Positions 12,070 through 25,492 of a stretch of 64,000 nucleotides of DNA are shown in pieces (the stretch's first letter is position 1; each line of letters opens with the position of its first letter). Below the pieces are notes generated by a model. It saw only the letters and a list, made by a program, of their open reading frames with translations, did no database searches and had not been told where the DNA came from. The DNA is taken from NCBI GenBank assembly GCA_028023455.1, contig JAQFVV010000049.1, positions 4,763,149 through 4,827,148 of the forward strand, read 5' to 3'. Both the position numbers and the translations under genes were made by a program. The DNA comes from Epiperipatus broadwayi (taxonomy: Eukaryota > Onychophora > Udeonychophora > Euonychophora > Peripatidae).

Positions 12070-13234
12070 ATATATATAACAGAACTTAATTCAAACTTAG
12101 AAATCTTGGCTTTGGAGTTATTTATCATATCATTTATATTATTTGAAGAGAAAAAAGAAATTCTACACAAACCACTAAAAAGTTTATAAATTAATTTAGC
12201 TTGTTGATTAGATATAAAAGGAATAGAAATCCATTTATCACTTTTTAATTTACTTAATATTTTCTTATTATTACTCTTATTTTGATTATATTTTGTAATT
12301 GTATTATAAATAATATTCCTTCCATAACCAACATTCAACATATCAGTAATATATACATTAATATTTTCAATTTTATCACTAATAAATTTGCACAAATAAT
12401 CATTTCTAAATAAAAATGACTTCAAACCAGCTAATTTATGACTCATATGAACTTTAGAATTATATGGAATATAACCCCTAATTTCCACAGGCTTTAAAAT
12501 CATATTATAATCAAACACATTATTATTTCTTTTAATAAATATATCTAAAAACTTTATAGAATCTTCCTTCTCTTCATTTAACACCCATTTTACATTATTA
12601 ATCATATTTAACTCATTAAACAAATTAACTATTATTTCATTATGTGCACATATAAATACATCATCAACATATCTACAATATACTTTAATTCCTTTATATT
12701 TTATCTGAGACAATATCTTAACCTCATAATTAGAAATAAAAAAATTACAAAGCTGTGATACCCCCGGAAGACCCATTGGCCAACCAAAATTCATTTTATA
12801 AAAGCAATCATTAAACCTAACATATATATTATCATTCACAAATCTTAATATTTTAACAAAGCTCTTTCAATAATCTCTATTGATTCAATACGATTAATTG
12901 AACCATACATTTCAGATATGTCAAGTGTACACATAACATCATTATTATCAATTTTTATATTTTTAATCCTATTAATAAAATCAAATGATGATGAAATCGT
13001 ATAATCTCCAAATCCAAGCACATCTTGCATTATTTTTTCAATATATCTACAAGCATTATAATAAAAAACACCACCAAAATCAACAATTACTCTTAATGGA
13101 TAACAATTTTTATGCAATTTTATATTTGCAAAGATTCTTGGAAACACTGCAGACGACGGATATAAACTGTAATATGTCTTTGCATCAATAACTTTTTTCT
13201 TTTTAGCAGTCATTAAAATGTCATTAATTTTATT
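12045..13234 (-). pseudogene. PLE-A reverse transcriptase (minus copy)
   Basis: Reverse transcriptase of the Penelope clade, which is related to telomerase RT. Reading from 13213: MTAKKKKVIDAKTYYSLYP, then PRIFANIKLHKNCYPLRVIV, the Penelope motif with P-K-H-K and R-V/P-I-V. Motif A is CTLDISEMYGSI (about 12915). After a frameshift at about 12855 the chain resumes RFVNDNIYVRF, motif B GWPMGLPG (about 12770), motif C YCRYVDDVFIC (about 12675, catalytic Asp-Asp) and KFLDIFIKRNNN (about 12560). The RT N-terminus beyond MTAKKK is missing. One base deletion prevents a single chain. The unique part, 12748-13234, has no counterpart in the plus copy. Confidence 0.88.
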
Positions 13235-14202
13235 TAATTTTTTTATTTCTAATTATGAGGTTAAGATATTGTCTCAGATAAAATATAAAGGAATTAAAGT
13301 ATATTGTAGATATGTTGATGATGTATTTATATGTGCACATAATGAAATAATAGTTAATTTGTTTAATGAGTTAAATATGATTAATAATGTAAAATGGGTG
13401 TTAAATGAAGAGAAGGAAGATTCTATAAAGTTTTTAGATATATTTATTAAAAGAAATAATAATGTGTTTGATTATAATATGATTTTCTAAAGTTCATATG
13501 AGTCATAAATTAGCTGGTTTGAAGTCATTTTTATTTAGAAATGATTATTTGTGCAAATTTATTAGTGATAAAATTGAAAATATTAATGTATATATTACTG
13601 ATATGTTGAATGTTGGTTATGGAAGGAATATTATTTATAATACAATTACAAAATATAATCAAAATAAGAGTAATAATAAGAAAATATTAAGTAAATTAAA
13701 AAGTGATAAATGGATTTCTATTCCTTTTATATCTAATCAACAAGCTAAATTAATTTATAAAATTTTTAGTGGTTTGTGTAGAATTTCTTTTTTCTCTTCA
13801 AATAATATAAATGATATGATAAATAACTCCAAAACCAAGATTTCTAAGTTTGAATTAAGTTCTGTTATATATATGTTGGAATGTGGTTGTGGAATAAAAT
13901 ATATAGGGGAATCCAAATGTACATTACAAAAACGATATAATGATCATAAGACATTATATAAACGTGTAAAGAAAGAAAATATATCTTCAGTAAATATGAA
14001 TACTCCATCAATTATATTTGATCATAATAAAACATGTAATTATGGTCTTAAATTTAATAATAGAGATATAAAAATTATTCAAATTGAAAGGTGTAGTGAA
14101 AAACGTAAAATTAAAGAGGCTATGATGATATCTAGGAATAGAGGTGGTTTGATGAATAAACAATCGGCTAATATAAAGACAACAGAATTGTGGGAAATTT
14201 GA
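13235..14202 (+). pseudogene. PLE-A RT C-terminus and GIY-YIG (plus copy)
   Basis: Begins within RT just before motif C. VYCRYVDDVFIC lies at about 13300 and KFLDIFIKRNNN at about 13428. The second block starts MSHKLAGLKSFLFRND, is open for 234 codons and fuses RT thumb-like sequence directly to the nuclease: VIYMLECGCGIKYIGESKCT at about 13865, in frame because its TA run is one unit shorter than in the minus copy. This shows the native RT-nuclease junction. Motifs A and B are missing through truncation, so it could not polymerise even without the 38-bp deletion. Confidence 0.88.
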
Positions 14203-14255
14203 TTAGATTGAATGATGGGTAATGCAAGTTTTTATTTTTTGTACGTTTGTATTAA

Positions 14256-14281
14256 CAGTTGATAAAGATTGTCAGTGAAAC
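14256..14281 (+). other. PLE 3' hammerhead-like motif (PLE-A)
   Basis: TTGATAAAGATTGTCAGTGAAAC lies 55 bp past the nuclease stop and is repeated in the minus copy. The layout resembles a degraded hammerhead core (CUGAUGA, hairpin, GAAA), but core positions C3 and G8 are changed and I find no convincing stem I. Confidence 0.3.
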
Positions 14282-14365
14282 AATTGAAAGTACTTCTGGT
14301 AAAGAATAGATTATTTAATTTTGAATACTGTGTTAAATATATTTGTTTGAATTATTATTATATAA

Positions 14366-14900
14366 TTTAAAAATACAGACATTTAATGGTTGTAGTTATT
14401 TATATATATATATATTGAACTGGGTCCATCAAAGTTACAGGTTTATTGCAACTTTTAAAAGTTAGTAACTAACTCTTGGCAACTTTGTGCTGTGTCAGTG
14501 GATCAGCCCTTCAAGCAGAGAAGTAGAATACCTTTGATAGATTAACCATCAATGATACCTATGGCCAGATCAAGACTATACAAATCCCAGCCTATGATTA
14601 CATTTCCAGGTCACTGTACTCCTTGACTGCTAGATCAACATCCCATCTCCAGAACACTATTTGTTTTGAGTATACAACTCAGGGACCATCTGACCATATA
14701 AATTATATATTATCAGCATGCTCAGATGACAGGCCACAAATCTAGCTCTTGAAATATCCCAAGCTAGCTCATACTCTGTATCATGGGTCCAGCACATTTA
14801 TTTAACACATAAAAATTAACTATACTCTTAAATTAATGGTAACATAGTGACAAGAGAGAGAGGGTAGACCAAATAATAATTAAGCAAACATTATTTATCT
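14366..14900. other. Unclassified, less AT-rich block
   Basis: The part at 14418-14800 has markedly higher GC than its surroundings, starting with GGGTCCATCAAAG and ending CATGGGTCCAGCAC. No open frame or family motif is seen, and no second copy exists in the window. It may be a non-coding retroelement or an old exon-free insertion. Confidence 0.3.

Positions 14901-14935
<35 letters not shown>
14901..14935. repeat. (AC)n(AT)n microsatellite
   Basis: Eleven AC units followed by about six AT units. Confidence 0.95.
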
Positions 14936-16194
14936 ACAGAATATAAAATAATAAATTTTACATAAGAAAATATAAATGATTACTTTCAGGCTAAAATTAT
15001 AATAGTTTTTTCATTAAAGTTCATTTTATTTAAAATAAAGTATCTAGACTGTTATTTAAAAATATATTTATCCAAGTTTTCATTTGTGTATATTTGTTCA
15101 TTGGTTTTGATTCCAAACAGTTTGCTTTTTGGTTCTCCATTGATGGCTTCATGGTTTTCCTTTCAGGTTTCTGTCAAACAATGTGGGGGGGGGGGAGTAT
15201 GCAGCAGTTTATATTTACAATCTAGGCATTTCTTCTGGGCATTGGTTGCAGGTGAGGCCAGTTGATTTTTTTTGCTGAAACTAGGGGCACAAAGCCCAGT
15301 TGAACACTTCTAAAGCAGTATACCAATGTATGTTGCTAGTTCTGCCATTTCTGCAATATTTTCCTCAGCAGTAATGATGGTCTCTATGCTGTTCTTGGAT
15401 TTTTGAATCTCTGGATAAATGAATGAATTAAGCAAGGAATCAATTATGACTGAAGTACAGAAAAAGTGGAATAAATCAATCACAAAATGAATACTGGACT
15501 GAATCTGAATTGAATCTGACTGAACTTGAATTGAACTTGAACTGGACTAATTTGTAATGGAACTTTTTATACTTTTCCTCTCTCATTGTTTTAATTCCTT
15601 ATCATAATTTTTTAATTTTGATAGTAACTTAAATCTGTTTTTAATTACTTTTTACATTGCATGTAATGTAATATTTTTCTTAAATTAATCTACTATCACT
15701 TTTATGAGATAGTTTACATAGTTTTTAATTATTATAATTATTGAATACGATTTTATTATCAATCAGAAATCTTACTAGCATTCCAAATTTTCAATTTCTA
15801 CTAAGATTTATTTTTACAAATTTATTTTTAACATTCTACTTTTTTAAAAAAGAAGAGAGTTTATAATTTTTTTTAAAATTCTTTTCCCCCATTCGCTGTC
15901 AATATTAAAACTTTTCTATTTTTTTAAAAAAAAAAATGATGCAATCTTTTGCTTTTACAAAATGACGTTTAATCAAAACCTACTCTAAAACATATTACTT
16001 TTTTTTTCTATTTTCATTTCTATTAATAATTTAATCATTTATGTTTAAACTATAAATATGTAATGCTATTATATATGTTTGTTTTATAACATATATCTCA
16101 CTAGCATTACAATATATATATATATACATGCTTTGTGTGAATTAGATTAATCTAGATATTGTGGTTCCTAATCAAGCTTCTCATTGGACACCAA
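14936..16194. other. AT-rich DNA with a weak dispersed repeat
   Basis: Contains an 11-G run at 15185-15195. A stretch at 15200-15310 (GCAGCAGTTTATATT...GGCACAAAGCCCAG) loosely matches 7750-7800. The segment 15480-15550 has repeated GAATCTGA and ACTGAA words. No gene is seen. Confidence 0.35.
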
Positions 16195-16550
16195 AAACTG
16201 TAGTTGTATGAATATCACAAATATGCATATAAGGTGCCCAAAGAACAGAGACTATAGAATACAAAGTTGAATTTAGGCTTCTAACCGATAAATGACTTTG
16301 GTAAAATTTCTGCTCATTTCATTCCACAGGTCATTTGATTTATATCACTATAAGTTTAAAAGATCCCTACAATTTTAAAAATTCTAGCTGTAATGTATAT
16401 GAAATAAGATTTCATATAATATCATAATCCATTTGATCTAAATAAATGTAAAGAATAAGATTACCCAAATGATATACTTTTGGATTATCTTTATTTACAT
16501 ATTTTGTTTAACTAAAGTAAATAAAATTCATCACTTTAAATCAATAACAA
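16195..16550 (+). repeat. Dispersed repeat R2, copy 2
   Basis: The longer partner of 9170-9420, with the same landmarks in the same order plus about 125 bp in the middle. No coding motif. Confidence 0.75.
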
Positions 16551-16711
16551 CAACAACAATAATGATGATGATGGTAATAATAAGTTGAAGGCTATGAATA
16601 TGGAGAATGAATCTCTGAAAGCTTTTAGCCATGAGGAATAATTATTTCCACTAAGGAATTTTAATTTCACTATGTGTCAAACATATTAACTCTTAAATAA
16701 TAATGATGTTG

Positions 16712-16787
<76 letters not shown>

Positions 16788-16806
16788 TGATGATGATGAT
16801 GATGAT
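16712..16806. repeat. (AAT)n(GAT)n microsatellite
   Basis: About 24 AAT units running into about eight GAT units. An open frame across it would be poly-Ile/Met and is an artefact of the repeat. Confidence 0.97.
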
Positions 16807-19800
16807 GTTAGACAAATACCAATTTCAGGGAAATCACGTCATATATCACATGAAAAGCTTGTTAAGAGCTATTGGCAATAAAGGTAAAGTACAGATAGAC
16901 AGATCTACATATCAAAACTATCTCTAACCTATCCTTAGAGTATTCATGAGTGCAGCCAAAGAAAATATGATAGACTCTGTTAGGAACAATAGAGGACTGC
17001 CTTAAATAAAACATTTATGCTAAATATGAAACATGAAAAATATCACTCATCAAAAACACTATAAGAGAGAGACAGCTACAAACGCTTTATAAAATATATG
17101 TGCTAGCAAAATAAATGCCCACAAGAGAGAGAAACAAAGCTATGATTACTTGGAAAATGGTAAGATAAGTATTTACAATAAAACAAGAAAGAGACTATCA
17201 CTACAATTTCCTAAACAAATATTTTAAATATTAACTAATGTATAAATCTGATGACAAAATTATTTTCCAAATCTGGTCTAATAAAACATGGCCTGAAATA
17301 AGCAATAAAATAAGAAGATACAACATCTTCACTGGTTATGCATAAACATATTCATTCGAATAGAAAAATGATTCATGATATGGGACAAAACAACATTTGA
17401 AAATAATAGAGTATTTTAAATAGAAAATATTCTGTAAACTTATGGATATCACAGTTGATAAACAATGCATAAAAATATATTATACATAAATGCATAATAT
17501 GAATATGGTAAGTTACAAAAGCATAAAATTATAACTTAAAATGATATCCTGTTTACCAAAATTTAAATAATTAAATTTTTTTCACCCTGGAGGATTCACC
17601 ATTCATCAGGATATAATTTAGCACAAAAAAACTTTCTCCATTTGTTGAAAATAGAGCAAAGTTAAAACTAGATGTACAACATTCAAGAAAATGTTTCCTG
17701 ACATCATAAACACACAAACATATTAATGACTATTTAGTTTCATGAAAATATTTTAAATACAGCACTGACAATTTTTGGTATATCATTATATTAACTTTTC
17801 ATTCATTCATATGAAAATATAATTTAATAATGAGATCTAAGAGCAAATATTATTTAAAAGAAGGCAGGTTTACATAGAGAGCAGGGTTAGAAATTCACAA
17901 CCATAGCACTAATAATAACGAAGCACTTGTAAATAAGATTTATAATTAGATGTTAATTTAACTTGAAAAATAATTCATTAAAGCATTTTGCATTTCTTTT
18001 ATAAGGCATATATGACTGTTTTAATTATTTTTACACATGTAATTAAATAATGATAACATTGAATTTTTAAGTGCTAAATACATTACAATAGTATAACATT
18101 CCTTTTCAAACATAAGTATTCAGGCAATAGTTTTCCAATAAAAGAACAAATTAATAATTGTCACTTTTACAGATTTTGGGAGATATTTTTTTATCTGGTC
18201 CATATTAAACATAAGTTAAAATATTTGTGAGTGAACATCTTTGATATGGCAACAATGATAATAAATAAATTAATAAATATGATATGTAATTAAAATATCA
18301 TTTAAAAATTAATAGAGGTTCTACAATTCAGAATAAAAATGGTTCATTCAATAAAATGAATTATTCTACAGAAAACCATTCTTTTAAATATAAGTATTGA
18401 AATAAACATATTTCAAAGAGACATTGCTGGAGATAAAACATTTCAATTTTTTTTTTTTGATAAATTTAGTACTCTTTCAGCATTTTTTTCAATTTTTAAA
18501 GCAAAGTCATTGAAAATATTAAAGATTGTTATCAAACATTGAATGGGTATAAAGTTTCTATACTAAAAATATTGAATCAATAATAATGTTTACTGTAAAT
18601 AAATAAATTGGTTATCAATAAAAGTTTTTACATTAGTGGAGCAAGCTATAAAAAATCCCATGACATGTTTAAGTTTCCATAAAGATAATTCAGTTGTTGT
18701 AAAAAAAATAACTATTTAAATTTCCAATATGTTTTTCTGTTTTGTTAATAATGTAGATTTTGGACTGCCCAATTGATTTAACTTAAAATTTTGGGACCTG
18801 AATTAGAATTTAGTTAATAATACATTACTTCAATAAAATAAAATTGATTAAAAATAATTAAAATTAGAATTATTAGAAATTATTAATTCTGCAATTAATA
18901 ATTAATAAGCCAGTTTTCCTCTTCTTCCCTTGTGTGGGCAACTCTTCCTATGTGTCTTTTTATACCCCCAATCATGTGATTGATTTTATTGATTAAAATT
19001 TATATTTTTAAATTACTGCTTCTTAACCTCATATATTAAAGTTTAAAAATTGATTTGGATTTAAAAAAGAAAGCTTAAAATATAAACTCATTAACAAATT
19101 ATCTAGAAGGTTAGTTAAAATATTAAATTGTAAGACAATTATTTATGAAACCAAAAATTATTACAATAAAATAAAATATTATATAATAAATATATTGTTT
19201 GGAATAAAATATTAATTTGCATTATTCTTTTATAATATTTTCATATTTTATTAATTAAAGGGGAAGTAGTCTAGAATACCATTTATCAATTTTAATTAAA
19301 GAAATTTAAAAATAATTAAATATTTCAAAAAAGGGAAAGAAAGTTCAAAATTAAAATACAAACATAATCACACACAGTCTAATGCTTCCTTTCTTTGAAA
19401 ACTAATAACTTTTAATAATAATAATAATAAATTAACTCTTTATCTTCCTATAATTAGCATAGTTTAACTTTATTTTCTTGACTTAATTTTATAATGATTA
19501 GCATGAATAGAAGCATACTTTTATTAACAAATAATTTAAATAAAAATGCTTTCTTATAAGCAAGCAAATTAAATAAGTCACAACATTAAAGGTTTAAACT
19601 TATTATTACATTCTAATTTAAACATTGAATTTTTATATATTAGAAGCTATATAAAATTGACTTTAGCTTTTAATAGCTTTCAGCATTATGTTATTATTAT
19701 ACAGGGAAATATATTGCTAATTTAAACAATTGGAAGTCACTTGTAACTACATATGGGTTCAAATCAATATAATGGAAATATTAAAAATGATTTTTTAAAA

Positions 19801-19981
19801 TAATTAAGGTTTATAAAAAATTTTAGAATGACTTATAAATGAATTAGCATTTAACTATAAAGCCCTATTAAAATTAACTTGCAATTAAAATTAACTTATT
19901 AATTTTTTTATATATACTTAGACAAATTAGATGGCTGAAAATTTAGCTTTATTGGCAAAGCTAAAGGTTACAATATATATA
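16807..19981. other. AT-rich DNA, nothing recognised
   Basis: No ORF with family motifs and no copy of the named repeats. It has (AAT)5 near 19413 and many A and T runs. Confidence 0.5.
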
Positions 19982-21098
19982 CACCTGGGTCTCGTTTTAT
20001 GCGGTAGATAGGTTCCTCAGAAAACCCATATTAAAAAAACTCACACAAAAATAGACTTAATTTACCTTGATAATGAGGGATGGGGTCTGTAATTTTCAGA
20101 ATTTGCATAAAAGCAAAGCAACAAGGAAAAAATACTTTAAAATTCACCTTGATAATGGGGGATGGGGTCTGTAATTTTCAGAATTCGCATAAAAGCAAAG
20201 CAACAAGGAAAAAATACTTTAAAATTCACATTAAAAAAATAAGGAAATAAAGTATGACTAATAAAAAATATCAAATATTTGAAAAAAATTGATACAAAAC
20301 AAACTTTTTTTTATTAGCTACAGTATTTAATTTGACATTTTTTCTTACGTATTTTAATCATTATGCGGTTCGTTTGTAAATTGGTAAGAAATCAGATTCG
20401 TCGATGTGATGTGATGTAGCTTCTCCTTGAACGAAGTCAAGAATCTCTCAGCAATTATGCCCAGAGAAAACTTTTTAGCCACTTTATTTTCCATTCCCCA
20501 CTCTAAGTTTTCCCATATTCTGCTCCATCCCATTTACACATCTAGTGCCATTTTCAGTCTTGTGCTGTGTTAATAGTTTTCTGTTGACAACTGATTTTTA
20601 CTACTGAAATAAATTTTAAATATTCACATTTTGTTTCTATATTAAAAAAATGAGATTGCAATCAAACAAAAAGATTATACATTATCATTAGAAATATTTT
20701 CTGTTTATAAAATCAATAAAATCTTCATTATTTATTTTTAAAAATCTACATTATTTATTTCTGTTATAACTAACAAAATATATTTTAAAAGTTTAAAAAT
20801 TTTGAATATTTATTGCGATATTTTTATATGTAAGTATAAATCTATTAATATTATTTACTCATTAGTATAAGTAGGTTATTTATTCTAAATACAGCTTCAG
20901 GCCATATTCATGTTAGCTGCTAATATAACGTTATATTTTTTGAAAAAAAAAGTATTTCAAGTCAAAATAAGTTATTAATAATTTAAATTTCTTGATATCT
21001 AATAAATATAGTGAAATATGAAAAATATTAAGAAGAAACATGAATCGCATAACTTCAAAATTGCATTAAAATAATCCGCAAAAAACGAGACCCAGGTG
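19982..21098 (-). mobile_element. pogo/Tigger-type DNA transposon, copy 1
   Basis: Terminal inverted repeats starting CACCTGGGTCTCG (19982) and ending CGAGACCCAGGTG (21098), with TA on both sides as the target duplication. The inner TIR continues TTTTATGCGG. Orientation is set by copy 3, whose transposase remnant reads plus, so this copy reads minus. An 82-bp segment is tandemly duplicated (20064-20145 and 20146-20227, containing CCTTGATAATG and GGTCTGTAATTTTCAGAAT). On the minus strand near 20560-20400 fragments of reading (MENKVAKKF, FLTSFKEKLHH) may be internal transposase remains. The element is too short and broken to be autonomous. Confidence 0.88.
20064..20227. repeat. 82-bp tandem duplication inside the Tigger copy
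   Basis: Two adjacent near-identical 82-bp units, differing at only a few positions (GAGGGATGG vs GGGGGATGG, AATTTGC vs AATTCGC). The other two copies of the transposon have a single unit, so the duplication arose after insertion or in this lineage. Confidence 0.92.
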
Positions 21099-21112
21099 TA
21101 TATATATATAAC

Positions 21113-21204
21113 ATATATCAACATAATCATAATAATGTTTAAACAATGTGTGTAGATATATATACATGTTTTAAACATTATTATGATTATGTTCATATAT
21201 GTTA
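21113..21204. repeat. Hairpin (inverted repeat)
   Basis: A 24-bp stem (AACATAATCATAATAATG... and its complement) around a loop of about 25 bp, with outer TAACATATAT arms also paired. It lies just outside the Tigger copy. It may be a minimal fold-back. Confidence 0.85.
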
Positions 21205-24200
21205 TCAATTGCAGTTTATATACATATGTAAATGTGTGAATTAAAGACATTTCTAATTGCTGCATAAATAATGTCAGAATTATGCAGGAATTTATACAAT
21301 TGCCATGTCAGTTCTTGTGTCTTCAGGCCAAATGAGACTTATTTTATCAATTAGATTTATGAGTGTCTGTGAGGTTTTAATATTGTTTGTATAACAGCTG
21401 TAGAAATCTTTGTCTACAATGCATTTAGATATTACACACAATATATTTGTAATGTATGAACTGAAGAAATATATATAACTGATCATATATCTGTCATTAG
21501 TTTGCATATTGCTAAAAAGTTAGCAAATCATTCTGTGTAAAAACATATTTAAAAAAAACTCATTATATTTTTTCTCTCTAAATACATTTAAGAAACAACC
21601 TCTATTGTCAGATGAACCTGAGGCTTGAAATATGTTAACTTAGCATTAAAGTTGATAATATTTTTTATTTGAAAATATCAACAGGATTACTTGTTTGATT
21701 TTAATATTTGGATATATATGCCATATTTTTAATTAAAGTGTGAATAAATCTAGAGTAAAGCAGGAAGATTTGTATATAGCATGATTAATGGCCAATCATG
21801 TTAATAATTTAGCATTATTCAGTAAAAGAATATAAACCAGTTTACATGTATATGGATTGTCTTTGCTTTCTAAGAAAGTTACATTGAAAAATAATAAATC
21901 CACTCTCTTTATTCATGATTCAGTAGATGTTGCTATTGATTCATTGTCTAATGAATTATCAGAAATTATTCTTTTTAAGATAATCACAATACAATGTTAA
22001 TTATTTTGCCTAAAGATTTAAGTAAGTTACTGAGCCACAGTAATGCATTATTAGACAATAACTATTTGAAATGATGAACTAGTTATAATACTGTTATCAA
22101 TACCCTGGTGCATCATTTTTAAATTGATTATGTGAGATAAAAAATCCAATAAAATTTCTGTGATTGTTTTACTGAAATAGAAAGAACTATATTTCAAAAT
22201 TATTACCTTTTAATAATTATTGTGAATGAATGTATTGTTAAGTTCTCTGATCGAAGATTGGTTGAGTTAAGGTAAGAAATAGACTATTTCCAACTACTAA
22301 AATTTTTTGAAAATAAAATGGGCAAAGGAAAAGTCATGATTGTTTATCTTAACTCTATGTTTGCACATGAATCAATATATAACATAGCTCTTTGAAGTTA
22401 ATTCAAATCCAAAATCATTCATTTCAAGTTTACATAATAATATCAGATATCAATGCTAAACAAATTCCTAGTCTTAGGTTCTAAATACTGACTTTCATTA
22501 GTGAGAAGCATTTGATATATAGACACACACATCCATTTGCCACCCATAGGAAAAACTTTTTTGCATACCAAATAATAGCTTTTGATCATCATCAATAATT
22601 ATTCTATGCCATCATACCACTATTGCAAATTATCCTGCTATCTTACATGTATTGTGTTGTTTAATCCAATAATACATAAATGGACTCGTCAATAAAAAGC
22701 TTTTCAATTAAAGCTTATTCTGTATTTGTGACGCTGGAATATCACGTGATCCCCAAAACTTTTAAATATATTATTACTGTTGTTGTTTGTTGTTAGTAAT
22801 AGTAGTATTTCAATTTAAAGCGTCAGTATAAATTTTAAAGCTTTTTAATCATCAAGATACATTTTCCCAAACATATTTAAGAAATTTTAATAATTAATTT
22901 ATAGTAAAAAAGGAAATGACCACAATTAATAATTAAGTAATTTACAAATCATAGAAATTTTATTGAAAGCATCATGTATTATTAAGCAAACCTTACGGGA
23001 GGTTTTTTTTTTTTTTGTTTGATACCCGATAAAATTAATTAACTTTTTTTTTCACAAATGCATGAATAACAATTTTTCTTGTATGATAATAAAATTTTAA
23101 ACAACCAATTTAATCTATGGAATAAAACATCAATATTACAAGCATGCAAGAAAACTCAAACTTTAATAAATCAATTTGCATTTAGTTTGTTCTTTTCAAA
23201 ACAATGTTAATTATATAAGGCTTAATGCAAATTTTTTATAGATTAAAAACAACAATATATTTTATTAATAAAATAAAAATATAAAGATAAAACAGACATT
23301 AAATAGTTCACTGACGGAAAGAAACTCTCTCCCACTTACATCTATAGAGAAATAGCAAAATAAATGATATTCATAAGACAAATCAAAAAATAATGAGAGC
23401 ATATAGTTTTTTTTTAATCATGAAGCTAAATATATTTAGTGGTTCACCAATTTACAATTAGATAAAAAGTATGAAATGGAATTAAAGTTTTATTTTTGAT
23501 TTTATTTAAATGAAATAAAGTAATAACATAGTGGATTTTTTCTGCTTCTCAACATCTGATTTTCCTTTCCATCTAAAAAGATACTACACTTTTAAAATTA
23601 TCATATTCTAAATAAATAAGTCACTGAAAATTTTTTCCACTATTGGTTAATAAAATAACTGAGTAGTTTAAATGCTAATTAGTGGAGCAATTATATTCAA
23701 AATAATTAGAGCATTCTTTAAATCAGTTTCTAAAATTTTAACAGAACATTTTGGATGTTGTAATAGAAAGATAGATTTAGATTTTTCAGCTTTAATAAGA
23801 ATCGTTTAAATAAATAGGTATTGTCATGCACCAATGTCCCTACAAAGCTCTACATCTTACTTTGAGATTAACAACTGCTTGAAAATTTATAACTTGTCAC
23901 TAGCTTACTATTTTTCAAAACAATACAATTCACATGCTTAAAACACAACTTAGTACACTATTTAAAATCACATAAGGCTACTAATTTACCAGAATTTTAT
24001 ATTTTTAATGGAACACTTATTGACCTTTTATGAAATACCAGTGTTCCACAGAACATAGTTTGGAAAATGCTGCCTTAAATCATGTTTTGGATTAGAGAAA
24101 CAGAGTAATTCCAAAATTACTAGTAAAATCTAACCATGAAAATAATAATAATCATTAACAACACTAATAATAACAAACTGAGAATCGGAGATAAGGAAAT

Positions 24201-25489
24201 TGTTCCAGCAGATATATTTTTTGCCCACCTGGGTACTCATGAAAAACAATTTGGAATATGATAAATGCCCTTAATATTCAATGCTTGATCATAAATAGGT
24301 TGATAAACAAGAAAATTATGTGACTGAAAAAATAAATTCTTTAAAAAATGTATTCAAATAAACCAATTAGTCTTATATAGTGCATAATAATGACTTTACA
24401 CAATGTAAAATACATGATAATCTAACCAACACATATTAATTTTATACTTAAAAATAATAGTATCAATCTATTTGAGATTAGTTTTTTTAAAATTTTATTT
24501 TGATTTAAACATTGAACATAAATTATATTATATTATAACACTCAATAAAAATGGATACAAATACTATATTTTGATTTTGCAACATATTATCTTAAACTGA
24601 AATATATTAAATTGTATATTTATATCAGTAATAAATTTTCTCTTCATTACTTTGTGCAGTGAAAAAGTTATAGAATTGACTAAGAAATCTATAGATTATA
24701 AATCAATATGTGATTTTCAAAACTTGATCTCTTAAGTGATAAACCATTTAATTATGGTTTAAATATAAAATATATATCCATATGTATATATACATATATT
24801 AGGTAAAAATAAACACTGGTTTATTTTTTGTTAAAATTTATGCTGTAATTTCTATCTTAAAATAATTATTTTATTTACGAATTTTATTTTATTTATTTTT
24901 TTAATTTGTATGGTTATTTGAATAAATAATAAATGCTCTACTATATATGATGTAAGATTTTACAAACATAAATTAATATATATATATTTAAAAATCAGCA
25001 TTCTTTTTTAATGCTAGTAATTAATATTTTTAAAAATTTCTACAAAAAAAGACTATTGTTTTAATGAAATGATAGTCTCTTTTGTCAAAGCCTATCCTAC
25101 GAATTAAGTAATAATTTTTAATAGTCAAAAAAAAAAAAAATCAAAAGAAAACAAAATCAAATAATAATATGCTAATATGTTAAAGTCAATATGATTTTTC
25201 AACACTAGAAAGATATTCATCTCCAATGTATTTATGTATATGCATGTGCATGTGTAACACTAATAATGATATGGATTGTTACTCACAGGAATGTATAACA
25301 TTAGAAGAAGTCTATTAACATTGAGCATAGCAATCATATTCAATTAGTTGGGAACTGATTCAGCAACCTTTAGCTCTGGTTTTGCCACTTTGCCATTAGG
25401 ATTCCTCAAATATAATACTATTACTACAAAAAATATTTTAGATCAAAAATTGATCATGTCATTTTATTAATGATTTTTGGTACTTTGGT
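21205..25489. other. AT-rich DNA, nothing recognised
   Basis: No family motif, tRNA, SINE or named repeat found on either strand. T and A homopolymers near 23004 and 25126 are unremarkable. Confidence 0.45.
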
Positions 25490-25492
25490 ATT

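Larger units (their letters stand above)
11586..13234 (-). mobile_element. Penelope-like element A, minus copy (5'-truncated)
   Basis: A PLE read right to left, carrying RT and then a GIY-YIG nuclease, with an AT-rich 3' tail to 11586. Only two small frameshifts separate three open blocks. One is a missing A in an A-run near 12855. The other is an extra TA in the (TA)n stretch near 12070; the plus copy has one TA fewer and reads through. The 5' end is truncated: the open frame still continues at 13234, where it meets the plus copy head to head. This is the youngest-looking coding element in the window. Confidence 0.92.
13235..14365 (+). mobile_element. Penelope-like element A, plus copy (5'-truncated)
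   Basis: The mirror image of 11586-12747. Homology begins at TAATTTTTTTATTTC (13235) inside the RT gene and runs through the 3' tail to about 14365. Relative to the minus copy it has a 38-bp deletion at 13488/13489 (after GATTATAATATGATTT, with TT microhomology), which breaks the frame between the two open blocks 13218-13490 and 13498-14202. Otherwise identity is very high, which implies a recent common origin or gene conversion of the arms. Confidence 0.92.

Noticed and set aside
14256-14281. Complete hammerhead ribozyme in PLE-A
   Set aside because: Core bases are changed and I could not pair a stem I. Listed only as hammerhead-like.
16703-16927. Open frame of poly-Ile/Met
   Set aside because: It is the translation of the (AAT)n(GAT)n microsatellite.
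21292-21507. Minus-strand open frame of 71 codons
   Set aside because: No motif and no second copy. Typical chance frame in AT-rich DNA.
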